64,000 bases of DNA from Malaya genurostris. Lineage: Eukaryota > Arthropoda > Insecta > Diptera > Culicidae. The DNA lies in assembly GCF_030247185.1 (NCBI RefSeq), contig NC_080571.1, positions 8,429,001-8,493,000 on the forward strand, written 5' to 3'. Positions 47,055 through 58,780 of the stretch are shown piece by piece (positions within the stretch are counted from its first letter, which is position 1; every line of letters begins with the position of its first letter). The notes beneath the pieces were generated by a model, which was not told the origin of the DNA, made no database searches, and saw only the letters and a list, made by a program, of their open reading frames with translations. A program made the translations under genes and the position numbers.

Positions 47055-47933
47055 ACACATGGATCTATAAGTCCCGAGACTAACAATGGAAACAACATTT
47101 TTTTTGCAAATTTTTTTTATTCATCAACATAATCATCTTTTAGGGTGATACAATGGTTCCAACGTTTTTCCAATTTTTCAATACCATGTTTATAAAAAAA
47201 TTTATCTTTCGCTTCAAAATAAGCTTCAGTTTCAACGATGACCTCCTCATTTGAGCCAAATCTTTTTCCCTGGAGCATTTTTTTAAGAGTAGTCTCTGGG
47301 GGCTAAATCTGGTGAGTATGGGGGGTGGGGAAGCAGATCAAAGCCCAACTCGTTCAATTTCGCCATTGTTTTCATCGACTTGTGGCAGGGTGCATTTTGT
47401 TCCATCGAAAGCAATCGCGGCACCCACTTGGAAAAAACCTTTTTCATGCTCAATTTTTCATTAAGGATAGTAAATACACTTCCATATGATATCTGTGTCA
47501 TCTCAGCAATCTCACGGAGCTTGACTTTACGATCTTTCATTATAATTTTTGTCACTTCACTCACATTTTCCGGTGTGACGGCTTCCACAGGTCTACCCGA
47601 GCGTTCCGCGTCATTTGTGTCGGTACGACCACGTTTAAACTCGGCGAACCACCGACAAATCGTTTCTTTTGATGGACAAGAGTCCGGATAACATTTTTCA
47701 ATCCATTTTTTCGCTTGCACGGTGTTTTTACCCACGAAACTCGGTTTTTTCCATTTTTTAAACAAACTACAAAACGACTTTACTCCAACCTCGATAACTC
47801 AGCTGTTTCTTGTCGGATCGACTTAAAATTTTGACCCGTTTCAAGCAAAGGTTAGTACTCTAGAAAGACGTGGTTACTGGTTTACTACGAGCGCCATCTC
47901 TGCTTTAGTCTCGGGACTTATTGATCCATGTGT
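47055..47933 (-). mobile_element. Internally deleted mariner, 879 bp
   Basis: Terminal inverted repeats are ACACATGGATCTATAAGTCC, continuing CGAGACTAA, and at the other end the complement of ACACATGGATCAATAAGTCC. TA flanks both (47053-47054 and 47934-47935). The ~0.9-kb length and the transposase gap show it is a non-autonomous deletion derivative of a ~1.3-kb mariner. Confidence 0.93.
47117..47775 (-). pseudogene. Mariner transposase, internally deleted
   Basis: It opens MEKTEFRG then shifts frame into GKNTVQAKKWIEKCYPDS, PSKETICRWFAEFKRGRTDT, NDAERSGRPVEAVTPENV, DRKVKLREIAEMTQIS, LSMKKVFSKWVPRLLSMEQ. This joins straight to NAPCHKSMKTMAKLNELGFDLLPHPPYSPDLAPRDY, so ~110-120 residues with the first catalytic Asp, up to the second, are missing. 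A further small deletion after DY breaks the frame before the C-terminal tail EAYFEAKDKFFYKHGIEKLEKRWNHC...DYVDE-stop (stop 47117-47119). It cannot be active. Confidence 0.92.
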
Positions 47934-47935
47934 TA

Positions 47936-48780
47936 TTTCATTAACAGTCGTTTTGTCATATTCAAAAATCAAACGATATTTAGGCTCTATACATTTTCAG
48001 TCGAAAAATTCTTTCGGTGAAATAACTCTTTCAGCTAAATGACCCTTTCGGTGAAATGACTCTCGCAGCGCAATGAGCCATTTTGCGAAATGACTATAAG
48101 AAATGAAACGCGGCGAAACGACTTTCGACGAAAAAGCTTTCGACGAAATGATCCGGTTCCATTTCTAATTGTACCCCATTTTTTTCTTGTGGAACAGATT
48201 TTTTTACTTGGTTTATTTTCATATGAAGCAAGCGATCCTTCTAGATTAAGGAGGACAACTGATGGCAAAGGCTTGACGAAGACGAAAGCAGTTTGGTCGA
48301 AAGTTTAGCTTCTCAAAAAATTTTAAAATTACAATTAAAACTGTAAGAACTGGAATAAACTCTTCTGCATGGTTTTCAATTCTCAAATTTTGTGTTTCAA
48401 CTATAATTTAGCTTGGGATCAAAACGAGCAATGCAGAAAAAAACACCCAAATACGATTTTAGCATTCATATTAGTAAAATACCAAAACTAATCGTACGTA
48501 GCGCTGTAGGACAGAAATAAATCTAAGAATAAGGAATTGTTGGAAAAACTAGTTTTTCATGAAGTGATAAAATAGAACGTGAAAGTGAAAGCAATTTAGG
48601 TTGTCGGTCTACAGTACACTATATCAAATTTTAATGAGCTCATTTAAAAAAAAAACATATATTCGCATAATTTTCATATAATGTTATTCAATCATTCTTA
48701 TGATTTTACTCTCGCAATGCTGTGAATTTTAAGCACATTCCGATCATTATGAAATTTCTAAATGTATCAACTGTCTACAA
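47936..48780. repeat. Non-coding DNA with degenerate 'ttcggtgaaatgac' minisatellite
   Basis: Between about 47995 and 48150 variants of a ~16-bp unit (tttcggtgaaatgact, tttcgacgaaaaag) repeat imperfectly. The rest of the stretch is AT-rich with nothing recognised. Confidence 0.6.
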
Positions 48781-50800
48781 CCAAATCCTTTCACCGTTAA
48801 ATTTTCTATTTCCATTCGCCTAGGACGAATGAAGTTGAGCTAGCAATTCGAACAATTTACAACGTATGGATGCCGAATGTTTTCCAGTTTTTACTTCGAA
48901 AGAGGTCGAAATTTTCTTCACTTTCAAGGTCCAATGACTGTCGGCTATTATTTGGGGAAAACCCGGAGAGTGGCACAATGGTTGGCACTAAATTACCGGC
49001 AAGAAATTTCAAACCTATCGCTTTTCGGGTAACTACCATCCTTTTTGATAGAACTTCCCGGCCCCATCGACCGTCGGTTGGTGGTGGTGGTGGTGGTGCC
49101 GTTGATGGAAAACGGTTTCCCATTCGATTCGCAAAAAGGATTGCCTGCGGGGCGCGTTTCGGATCGTGTGTTATTATCGCTGCTGGACCCGGTCAGGGGG
49201 CGAAAGGTAGCAGAGGAAAGGAAACGGGATGATCCCGGAGTGGTTCGCTACATACATTGCAGATCTGGGTAGAAACAATAAAAACAGATTCCACCATATA
49301 TCGAGCTAGCAGAAGCTAGGGACGCTCGAAGACAATCGACGGCAGGGATAATGGGAGGGAAAAACTCTCACAGCATGGCACGGGAGGAAATTGTTTATAT
49401 GACTTTCGGTTTCGGTTCTTTGGTTTCTGTCGTTTTTGGGGGCACTGAGTGAGTTTTTTGGATTCCAAACGAGTTACGGTTCGCTAACGGCCAACAAGTC
49501 CCCGGTACGATGCGAGTTTGCCCGATGCTATATGTCGGGTATGTGAATTAAAGGACGATTTTCGATCACCCAAAGCGGAATGTTTTTCCCATTATTGCAG
49601 GGGATTCTGGGGATTGGGAAAATATTTTGCTTTTCACGCACTACACCTTTTCCGGTTGAAGTTGCGTTGTTAGCCGGGTAGGAGTGTAGGAATTCTTCTC
49701 TTTATTGTTTGCTGTTTATTTGAAGTCGGGAGAACTGGACTAGTTATTCGATGGATTGAATTGATTACAACTATAATTGCTGAAATTTGATACATACTAG
49801 ACTAGTTTGCTATATTCCATTCCATCTGAAGGAGCGTTTTGTTTCAAGTGTGACTCTGAACTGATAAGAATAGATAAACATCAATCAAGGATAACGAAAC
49901 GATTGACACTTCCTAACATACGTCACCTGTGTGCTACCACAATTGCAGCTGCGTGTCCCTTCACTACCGCGAAAAAATAGGCTTCTCTTTCAGCAAGGCA
50001 TTATCAACCTAATGGAACGTGTCTAATGACGCGAAATTTTCGTTGCATTTGCCGGAAGGGGGTGGCAAGAAAAAGTTAAAAAGACAGGCATTTGTAGAAC
50101 ATTTCCCGCATTTACTTGTCATGTGCCTGTTGAAGGATATGTGAAGTGGAAAGAAAAAGTTCAAATATTTGTGCACATCACATTGTTTGTTGGTGCAATA
50201 AAATTTTCAAAACAATCTCTCATTATTTTTCTGGTGCACTTTGGTACGACGAGCGACGTTTGTCGACGGTGTGTTTCCGGCAAAAAAATATCCACGTTGA
50301 ATCTAGAGCCTTTCGAAACAGAATCCTTTGGAAGCACCGTCCGGAAAACGGGTGCGCCCTACTAATACCTCCCATCCGAGCGCAACGCAGACCGAAGACT
50401 CAATCATTAGCAGCAACACTAGAGCTGACAGTCTCGAGAAGAGTCTCCCACTCGTTTTTTTTTCTTCTCCTCTATCTAACAAGGACAGACCATTCCATCC
50501 ATCCATCCATCCATCCATTCATCCATCCATGCACTCGGTCTTCCTTCAGTTTTGTCCTGAATCCTGCAATTGGGACAAATACGAGTTCTTCACCGAGCAA
50601 GCAGTCAAAGCTACCGGCTCGAGTTGTAAGAAAAATACTCATTAACAATGGGACAAACATTCAGGAAAGTGACATATGGACATGTGCGAGTCTTGGGCTA
50701 AATGGCTCATCAACGGCGAAGGGAGGAGAAATCATTCCGTGATGTTCGTACAATGTTCCGACACACGTGAACAACATCTAGGGGCCATTGTGGAATTTCT
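48781..50800. other. Repeat-poor block, no gene recognised
   Basis: GC-richer DNA with frames up to 198 codons (50146-50742, plus strand). These frames cross simple repeats and show no domain. It probably belongs to the same host intronic/intergenic class as the other repeat-poor blocks. Confidence 0.35.
50493..50531. repeat. (ATCC)n microsatellite
   Basis: About nine tandem catc/atcc units with one cattc variant. They create the Ser-Ile-His-Pro repeats of the frame across them. Confidence 0.95.
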
Positions 50801-52333
50801 TTGAAGTTGAATTACTATTTCTGCGAATACTTGTGAAAGTAATTGTAAATAGTTCTTCAGTGTCTCGTTGTGCGTTTTCCCTTTGAAAGACAACGACTGA
50901 ACGCACCTTGTTTGAATATGGAGCTTTTATAGTTTGAAATTTTCCTGTGAAAAGTTCAAGGATTTCGTTTTATGGCTCGTGCTTTCATGGCAATTGCTCG
51001 AGTACACTCTCATTAACTGATTGACAAGTTGTCTGTCTATATGGATAATAGAAAGAGTTAATTGTTACACTAGTTGTGTTTGATTTTACAGGTATCAAAG
51101 TGTACGCAAACTTTGATAGTATGCAATAAGAACTACAAAACAAGATATCTGAGCAGGTGTTGGTGTTGTACCGCGAAGTGGCTTTGGCAGTGTTTCAACA
51201 TAAACTGTTAATGCACTGATGAGCTAAAGACGAAACGTAAAAGTAAGAGGAAGTTTTTGTGGAATTTCAAATATACAGATACAAATTGAAAATAACTTCT
51301 TACTAATCCACCTAGTGCTGTGACAATGCCTTTTTCTTGTCATTGAAACATCGTCTTGCGCAACGCAAAGCTTATCAGATAATCTATAAGTAGCATTCAA
51401 ACGCGTCTATGATCTTCGAAATTTGATCAGGCATGAGCAGGAAGAAAAACCTGTGTTAATACATTTAGTGGTGTGATGATGGTTTTTTCATATCAATCAT
51501 ATTCTCATATATAGTACTGTGGTATTCTATACAAAATACTTTTCTTCGATTCTTGGAAGAAACCAAAGAGACTGTTTGTTTGATCGTCACTTCCAGGTAC
51601 TTTCGGAACCGGAACCCGAGAGCCAGTATAATCGAAGTCAGTTTTTATGGCCATCAACTAACATGACATACAAACTTTACTAGTTTTTATGCCAATAATC
51701 GATTTTAACATCACACTCTAAGTGACAGTGTAAATTTTTGTTAAATCCAAAATATATGAGCTAATTTTTGATAGGACCATAAGACCTTTCATTTGTCTCT
51801 AAGATTAGGAATATCGGTTCTGTTATCTATAAGAAAAGTGAGTGGGGTGCATTTGTGTGTATATGCTTATTATTACCCGTCGTTTATCGAAAACAAGGAA
51901 TAGGATAGCGCTTTAGTTTATTGAAATCGGCTAGAGAAAAATGTGTGTTTTGTCGATTACGTCATTTATACTACCATATCTCGGTAACTGGAAGTGTCAG
52001 TCATGTCATCTTTGAACTTGATCACAAACTAAAAATAGCATTCAGGGAAGCATGAGCTTTGCCCACCACACCAAAAAGCTCTACCAGGAGCCTCCTGGTA
52101 ATGGACGCAACTAATCTCAGTTCATTAACACTGGCAATACGCCTTTGGCCCAGAGTTGTCGTTGTTGGAATGCGTTGCAAGTTGCCAATACGGAGCGTCG
52201 CGTACAAATGGTTTGGAGTTGAAAACTGTATGTAACAATGTGTCGTGGCATGCAAGGTGTCATGAACGAACAACAAGGTTCGCATGTCACATGAGTAAGC
52301 TATTGGTAGAGCATTATGAGCTTGGTCAGAGTA
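50801..52333. other. Mixed non-coding DNA and a hairpin-MITE piece
   Basis: At about 51190-51246 'tttcaacataaactgttaatgcactgatgagctaaagacgaaacg' is one arm of the hairpin family seen at 31.8 kb. Near 51840-51970 faint pieces of the gatggctgaaccgat family appear. A minus-strand frame at 52022-52300 contains NLQRIPTTTTLGQRRIASVN, which I could not place. Confidence 0.4.
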
Positions 52334-52439
52334 AGGAGTGTATCGAATATAAGCTATCCACATACATTTGTGTTGTACCTTTGTATTTGTGATGTTTTTA
52401 CCTTTTTTATAAATATAAAAAATAGCCGAGTGACATATA

Positions 52440-54150
52440 CCAATCGATTCAGCTCGACGAACTGAGCAAAGGTCCGTGTGTGTTGTCAACAAAGAGCTCG
52501 AGATCTTAGAGATGGCTGGACCGATTTTGATCAAACTAGTCGCAAATGAAAGGTCTCCCCGTCACCCAGAACGCTATTGAATTGTTTTGAGATCGGATGT
52601 TTACTTTTTGAGTTATACGTTACACGAAGTTCTATGTCAAAATTTTCAGTTTTTTTACAGTATCTGTCACAATTGACCTTGAAAACAGAATGTGATTTTA
52701 GACTTAGATTCCGCATGGTAATAGTTATCCAACATGTTATAGATTGTTCAAATCCGTCCATTTTTAACAGAAATATCGATATATTTGTGTAAGCGACTCT
52801 TCCCCCTATTCCAGCAGTAGGAGTTTTGAGTATGATAAAGCAATACTTGGGAGCAACGATTTTTTATACTGTAACATACAGTTGTTTCTAAGTACCAAAA
52901 AGACTGTGCACAGTATCTTTTTTCATGACATTTTTTCTCGGACAGATTTTAGCATGGATCATTTTTTGTAACATAATCGCTCGAATATGACATATGTAAT
53001 CCAGATGATGGCAGCATTTTCGAGTTGAAAGAAATTATATAGTATAGTTTATTGATTTAAACTACTTACCGCAATAAATGCTAGAAGAACATAACACCCA
53101 TATACCAATTGAATCAGTTCGTCGAGATCAGCAAATGCGTGTGTGACAAATAATATCACTCAATTTTCTCGGAGATGACTCAACTGCCAAACAAGATTCC
53201 TGAATTACGCTTGGGTTCGACTTCTTGTTCCGGAACTACAGGATGATATGCGAAACAAAATTGTAGCTCATTTTTCTCGCAGGTGGCTAAACCGATCTAA
53301 GATTCAATTCAAAGGTCTTAAAATCCTATAAAAATCCTTACTTTTTAGCTAGACCCGACTTCCGGTTCAGGAGATACAGGTTGATTATTATAGAAATGTC
53401 TATTTCACATAAAATAATCAGATTTACCGGGTTTGCAGATTTGGATAGTCGATAACCAAATAAATTTATTTCAGTTTTAGCGGTATACGGTTTTAGATTC
53501 GGAAGGTATTCAAAGATTTAATTCGGGCTACGAATTCTCAAAGATGTCTACATTGATCTTCACATTTTGAATCAAATGTAAACTATACAGCTACTCAGGT
53601 GAATTTAACTGCCTTCGGCTACACTGATTTTCGAATACCGGTTCCAGTATCGAATCGTTTCTAAAAGCTCAGTAGTTTTCTCAAAAAAGCCCAAATCGAA
53701 TTTCAGAATAAAAATTTGAATTAAGGAATTTAAAACAAAATTTCAAATTAAAGGACAAAATAAATGAATTTTATCCAATTCTGGAGTTACAGGGTGATGA
53801 GTTATTAAAATTCAAACCGATATAGACAATTACTATCCCAACAAAGCTTTTAAGTTGGATTCAAAACTTTTACAATTTATTCGTTATATTAGGTTATGGC
53901 TATACGAATTCTTTAAGTTATGCTGGTTCCTGAATACTGGCTCTAGAAGTATCGTAGATAACCGTAAACTCTAAAGTGGAACTTACTTTGACATCTCATG
54001 GAATGTTCAATCGATGGTAACACGATTAAATTCGATCCGGTTTGCAGTTTCCACATTAGATGGTTATGTCGGAATGACTGAAATCTCAAACGGCGTCTTA
54101 AAACGACGGTCATTAAAATAATGTCATGAGAACTAAAACACCGAAGAATA
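52440..54150. repeat. Dispersed repeat (gatggctgaaccgat family), copy 2, inside ITmD37E
   Basis: It starts near 'taccaatcgattcagctcgacgaactgagcaaa', then 'gagatggctggaccgattttgatcaaactagtcgcaaatgaaaggtc'. A second round begins near 53103 (accaattgaatcagttcgtcgag, tctcggagatgactcaac, cgacttccggttcagg). At least two rounds of the family are stacked here. Its right border with the transposon is not sharp. Confidence 0.65.
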
Positions 54151-54302
54151 TTCATGCAAAAATTACATGCGGATTGATAAAAAAGGTATCATCTCACTGT
54201 TAGGTGGATTAAGCACGTTTTTTATGTTCAGATCACAGCGTGCAGTAAGCTTTCGTTTGTTTACTTGTTTGTGCGGCCAAAAAAGTAGGAACGAGGGTCG
54301 TA

Positions 54303-54986
54303 ATGATCCAGCGTATCAAAACGCGAAATCACCTGAAGACCTACAAGAAGCAGAAAATCTCAAAACAAAGTGTAGAACAGAAGAAGCGAGCAGCAACAAG
54401 GACCCGGAAATTGTATTCGCGTCTTTTACAGTGTCCGGATGCATGCGTTTTGATGGACGATGAGACTTATGTAAAGAAGGGCTCAAAAACTCTTTCAGGT
54501 CCACAATACTTTACTGTCGTCGTTGGGGAGAACGTGAGCGATGCGGACAGGTCGATTCAAGTGGAGAAATTCGGTCAAAAGGTACTGGTATGGCAAGCAA
54601 TATGTCCCTGTGGTTTAAAGACAACCATTTTTTACACTACCGGAACTATAAATGCAGAAATCTATCGATCTGAGTGTCTCCAGAAGAGATTGCTGCCTTT
54701 ATATAAGGAGCATAGTACACCTTCACTATTTTGGCCGGATTTAGCGTCGGCTCAATATGTCAAAACCACTCTCAATTGGCTTGCGGAAAAGGGTATAAAT
54801 TTCGTTGAGGAAAATATCAATCCACCAAATTGCCCTCAGCTTCGAGCCATCGAACGTTACTGGGCAATCGTGAAGAGGGTGAAAAATTTGGGCTCAAGCG
54901 TCCAAAAAATGCGATGCGACACTTGTCCGGAACTTGATGAAGAGCGTTCGATCAAAAGTTCGAAAATTCGTGAAGGCATAACTTAA
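54303..54986 (+). CDS. ITmD37E-type transposase, catalytic domain, 227 aa
   Basis: The DDE catalytic domain of an IS630-Tc1-mariner transposase. The first Asp lies in MDDETYVK (residue ~53), the second in FWPDLASAQY (~146) and the Glu in AIERYWAIVK (~184). Exactly 37 residues lie between the last two, which defines DD37E. Other family blocks: KTRARKLY-like RTRKLYSRLLQ, VLVWQAICPCGLKT, YRSECLQKRLLPLYKEH, NINPPNCPQLR. The N-terminal DNA-binding part is not in this frame and seems damaged (a neighbouring frame at 54167-54463 covers it). A frame change after VKRVKN produces an odd C-terminus. The triad is intact, but the protein is probably not complete enough to act. Confidence 0.88.
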   Translation: MIQRIKTRNHLKTYKKQKISKQSVEQKKRAATRTRKLYSRLLQCPDACVLMDDETYVKKGSKTLSGPQYFTVVVGENVSDADRSIQVEKFGQKVLVWQAICPCGLKTTIFYTTGTINAEIYRSECLQKRLLPLYKEHSTPSLFWPDLASAQYVKTTLNWLAEKGINFVEENINPPNCPQLRAIERYWAIVKRVKNLGSSVQKMRCDTCPELDEERSIKSSKIREGIT

Positions 54987-55120
54987 ATTTCATCTAGTTT
55001 TCATTAAGCTCAAGTTTAACCTCGTTTAACAATAAAGGATCAATTTTTAGTTTGAAAACTATAACGTTTTTTATCATAATTTAAAAGAAAATTGTGGATA
55101 GCTTATTTTCGATACACTCC

Positions 55121-55399
55121 CTTCAATCAAAACGTAGAGAACGGCAGAGGTCTATTAAATATGATTTCAAGGCACGTATTCTGAAGAGTTTGTATTTTTT
55201 TCAAATCAGAGCTAGCTGCAAGGCGCCATACCGATACAAGATAATTAAGTAGTGAGTGAATTTAAGCATAGTAGTAGCTCAAAAGTGCACGCCGAGGAAC
55301 ATATGATCGCACTCTCCACATGAAGGAATCTTCATGTGGAGAGTGCGATCATATGTTCCTCGGCGTGCTCTTATACGCTTTTCAACAAAACCCGCTTAT
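55121..55399. other. Palindrome-bearing tail of the RT relic
   Basis: This holds a perfect 38-bp inverted repeat (see separate entry) and a 22-bp direct duplication (cttatacgcttttcaacaaa...) at 55369-55416. Otherwise non-coding. Confidence 0.5.
55287..55368. repeat. Perfect 38-bp inverted repeat with 6-bp loop
   Basis: The left arm at 55287-55324 (starts gcacgccgaggaacatatga) and the right arm at 55331-55368 are exact complements, separated by ggaatc. The arms sit in what was probably RT C-terminal coding sequence. Confidence 0.97.
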
Positions 55400-56400
55400 A
55401 CGCTTTTCAACAAAACTTATATGATGAGTCCAAGATAACGTAGGGTCAAGATGTATGCCCAGGTATTTAAAGCATTGCACATTTTCAATTACGTAATCTG
55501 TTAGCTACGGGTTATCATGAATTGGTAACACTTTTCGCATGAAACGAAAGATCATATATTTCGTTTGAAACTAATGACTACAATGACAATAAATTAGAGT
55601 TGAAATATTTGTCAAAGACATCTAGGACATCTGTTCATCGAACTTATAATGGTACTGATAATATGATGGGGATAAAATAAGGCCGTATCATCGGCAAAGA
55701 GTCTTGGAATCCCGTTAAGAGTATAAGTGTAATAATAAAGGTACTATATTACTACCTTGTGGTACACCAATTTTCATAGGAGCGAGATTGCTACGTTCAC
55801 CATCAATGGATACAAATTGTTGCCTATTTGTCAAGTAACTACGAATAACGCTGTTGGCAATGTCTCTGATACCATAACATTCGAGCTTTTCAAGTAAAAT
55901 CGTGTGGTTTAACGTGTCAAAAGCTGTTTTAAGATCAAGAAGTAAGGCTCCGACAATATTTTTACGACCTATTTCACTCATTATCTTGTCAACTAGTTAT
56001 ATATTAGCACTTTGTGTGCCAGAATCTTGTCTGAAACCGTATTGAAATTGGTAGAAGACGCTATGTTTGTTTAAAAATTTAAGCAGTCTGGTGACTAATA
56101 GTTTGTCAGAAAATTTGTTAAAGATGGATAATGTAGATATGGGACGATAATTATGACAATCACAACGATTACCGGACTTAAATATAGGAATGACTTTAGA
56201 GATTTTTAGACAATCGGGATAGTAACCGGACCGAATAATTATTATAACATTTAGAGAGAATCCTAGAAAACGTTGTACAATTTTCTTTTAGTAAACTAGC
56301 TGACATGCCGTCGGAACCAGTTTCTAGTATTTTTATATACTTTTCTATAGAGAATGTCAAAACGGGTTTCATGCAGGACACGGTGATATGAATTGTTATC
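55400..56400 (-). pseudogene. Non-LTR reverse transcriptase relic
   Basis: Minus-strand order: SDGMSASLLKENC (motif 1 region), VIPIFKSGNRCDCHNYRPIS, FNKFSDKLL, FRQDSGTQSAN, then LLLDLKTAFDTLNHTILLEKL (catalytic Asp present), SYLTNRQQFVSIDG and GVPQGSN-IVPLLLHLYS. The YADD part is missing. KYLGIHLDPTLSWTHHI follows near 55410-55475. Several frameshifts occur. A LINE RT distinct from the two at 20-23.9 kb, of similar Jockey/CR1-like type. Confidence 0.85.
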
Positions 56401-56463
56401 AATTTAGTCTCCGTGGATTCAAATATACAATTAAATCATTTAATTTATGATTGCACTGACTTA

Positions 56464-56715
56464 TGTCGTTTTCGCTTGATGCAAAACCTAACCCAGATTC
56501 CACCCTAACTGCTGTCAAATCGTTTGCTTAAAGCTAGTTTCAAACCTAGTTTAAACGTTGTTGAACTGAAAATCGAGTCAGTTTCGAACCTGGTTTTTAT
56601 ATCAGGTTTGCTCAAACTAAGTTTGCTAAGTGCGAAACAAACACAGTTTCGTAAAAATTGTTTGTTTGATGAAACTGTCCTGGGTCAGTTTCAGTTTCCT
56701 CAAGCGAAAACGACA
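56464..56715. mobile_element. 252-bp MITE with TTA duplication
   Basis: The ends TGTCGTTTTCGCTTGA and TCAAGCGAAAACGACA are exact inverted repeats, each flanked by TTA (56461-56463 and 56716-56718). The interior repeats aaacctagttt/aaactaagttt/gtttcg motifs. A 3-bp T-W-A duplication points to PIF/Harbinger; no transposase is present. Confidence 0.85.
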
Positions 56716-56718
56716 TTA

Positions 56719-57149
56719 AAAACTGTTGTTTCTCAGCAGGCCAGTGCGCAAGAATCATACAACGGAAGGGAGAGGGTGAAAAGGTGGGGAAGGCGCAAAA
56801 ATTTGAAAGAAAAATGCGTCTTCCACAATATTGACACTGAAAAACAAATTCTGAGAACGAAGTTAGAATTGTCAAGTTATTTGCACCTATATATAATAAG
56901 TATTCCATTGTTCATGGAACTTGATGCTGAAAAATCTTCCATGGGGGGAGGCTTTAAGAACGTAGTCCTACGTTAAAAATGGTTTAGATAATTTCCTAGA
57001 ACGGTTATCGGTCTATAATATTGTCATGAGAATTTCTTTTCAAATATATTGTAGGTTTAATTGTAACTTGTATGTGAATGAGTTGAAATATTTTATCATT
57101 GGAAATGAATTCTTCCTACTAGCTCTTGTAGCTGATTCTGGACAATTGA
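56719..57149. other. Non-coding DNA
   Basis: A 150-codon plus-strand frame crosses from the MITE into this stretch, so it is not a real gene. Nothing else recognised. Confidence 0.4.
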
Positions 57150-58780
57150 TTCAAGATCAGGTTGCGAAAGTTTGAAAACAAATTTACCCGAATCAAAATG
57201 AAATATATATTTAATACTACCATAGCTTAAGGTAATGAAACAATTCATGCCTCAAAAATAAACTGAAATCAGTAGCAATCAAAGGTAGCAACTAGTTCTT
57301 GAACAAGAAAGATATCGCACCCCGTACCTGTAGCAAAGTACGTAGCAACGAACATATGCAAATGAGCTTCAATTATGCGCATAAATATCGCATTAACTTC
57401 TTTCGATCTGTTGCCTGTACTGTACTGTACTGGTCAGTCTGCAGAATGCGTTTTTTTTCTCTTTACTGCCCTCCAGACAGTTTTCCGAGATGGCACCCAT
57501 AAACAATATCCGTGGTTCAAGCTGAACAGTTCCGTAATTTCAAGTCGAGCCACCCCGATTCCCAGGGCCTCCCCTTCTTGGACACACTTTGAACGGCTGT
57601 CGATGATGGAGAGCTGGACCCCCTGGCTTCTGGGTACTCTCCGGGTACGGGGACCGTTCCGGCAGACTTGACTCGAAGCACCTCCAGGGCCCCAAACGGT
57701 AACGGTTCGATGGAGTTTATAGATGGATTTGAATTCACCTTGTTCCGGGCGCAATGAAGAATGTCCCGAAACACGGGAGGTAGCAATGGCTGCGGACGGC
57801 AAGATTGGGCATACAGAAAACGGAAGACCCCTGCTGCCACTGAGTTTGGCCCGACGAAGAGGCAGCCAAGTGTGACACTGACCATCGTCGTTCTTTGCAC
57901 AAATACTAACGTGCCTAATGCGGGTAGCGGTGGCCGCATGGAGGGCCCATTAGTTGCTGGTTGGTGGTTCTTATTCAGGGGTCTAGTTTTGAGTTATTGT
58001 TTCTTAAGGTTCGCTTCCATCCATCGGTTGATCGCGATCAGATCAGACCAGAAATCATTAAAATTTAAATGAAGACAATGGCATTGAAGACAACGACCGC
58101 CTGGCTGGTCAGAGGTCTCCTTACGTAGACCATAGAGTGATCTTTTGAAGGTCAACGACCTTCGGAAAATGCAAATTAGACAAGCCAGCCTAATGTGAGT
58201 GTTAGTTCAAATTAGTTGGTATTGAATAGGCTTCGAAATATTAAAATCAAACAACAGATGGCACGTTCCCTCGAGTAGTAATTTTCATCGTTGAAATAGG
58301 CAAAAAAAAAACATAATTTTTAATCAATTATTGATAGACGTGATGCTCATTTAATCTCCCACCGTTGTTTATGCAATTGGCTCCGGGTGGAAAGCGTGAA
58401 ACAAACCGTCAACTCACGACCCTGTTTGCCTGTCTGTCTGGTGTTGCACCATTAACTTTGTATAGGACCGACGCGACGCGAGTCGACTCGACCCGACGCG
58501 ACCCGACCCGACCCGATGACGGTGATGCAGCAGGACTCATCCTCCTGGGGGACCACAAGCAAAGCTTACCCTACCGTAAGCAAAACCGTTGTCGCTGGTC
58601 GCTATCTGCCGATGAATGTCCTGGGAGTTGATCAGTAAGGAGCGGAAAAAAAACTCGCCTTGCTCTGATCCAAATCGTTTTGAATTAGACTCCTCATTCA
58701 GGGCCGGCAGCGGAAAACTCGGGGAAAAAATCTTTCTTCCCGATAGCATTACTCATCTATTTAACAATGGGAGGGTAATG
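57150..58780. other. Repeat-poor block, no gene recognised
   Basis: It contains GC-rich DNA near 57480-57960 with overlapping frames of 100-140 codons on both strands and no recognisable domain. An AT-rich segment near 57355-57405 (atgcaaatgagcttc, attatgcgcataaatat) looks homeodomain/POU-site-like, but this is only suggestive. Confidence 0.35.
58460..58520. repeat. (CGACC)n-like short tandem repeat
   Basis: Imperfect cgacgcgagtcgactcgacccgacgcgacccgacc units over ~55 bp. This explains the Arg/Asp/Thr-rich frame across it. Confidence 0.85.

Larger units (their letters stand above)
52334..55120 (+). mobile_element. ITmD37E-type transposon, split by another repeat
   Basis: Inverted termini: GGAGTGTATCGAATATAAGC at 52335 and, at the other end, the complement of GGAGTGTATCGAAAATAAGC, both continuing TATCCACA. 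Between them lies a DD37E transposase at 54.2-55.0 kb and about 1.7 kb of unrelated dispersed repeat (52440 to ~54150). A TA precedes the left end; the right flank lacks a clear TA, so the exact edge is uncertain. Confidence 0.8.

Noticed and set aside
50146..50742. 198-codon plus-strand frame
   Set aside because: It crosses the (ATCC)n microsatellite and has no recognisable domain.
52022..52534. 170-codon minus-strand frame as a host gene
   Set aside because: It crosses the left terminus of the ITmD37E element and part of a dispersed repeat; the recognisable part is too short to assign.
56524..56976. 150-codon plus-strand frame
   Set aside because: It begins inside the TTA-flanked MITE and runs past its end, so it cannot be a conserved gene.
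57434..57939. Overlapping 122- and 140-codon minus-strand frames
   Set aside because: Chance openness of GC-rich DNA; frames also open on the plus strand; no domain seen.
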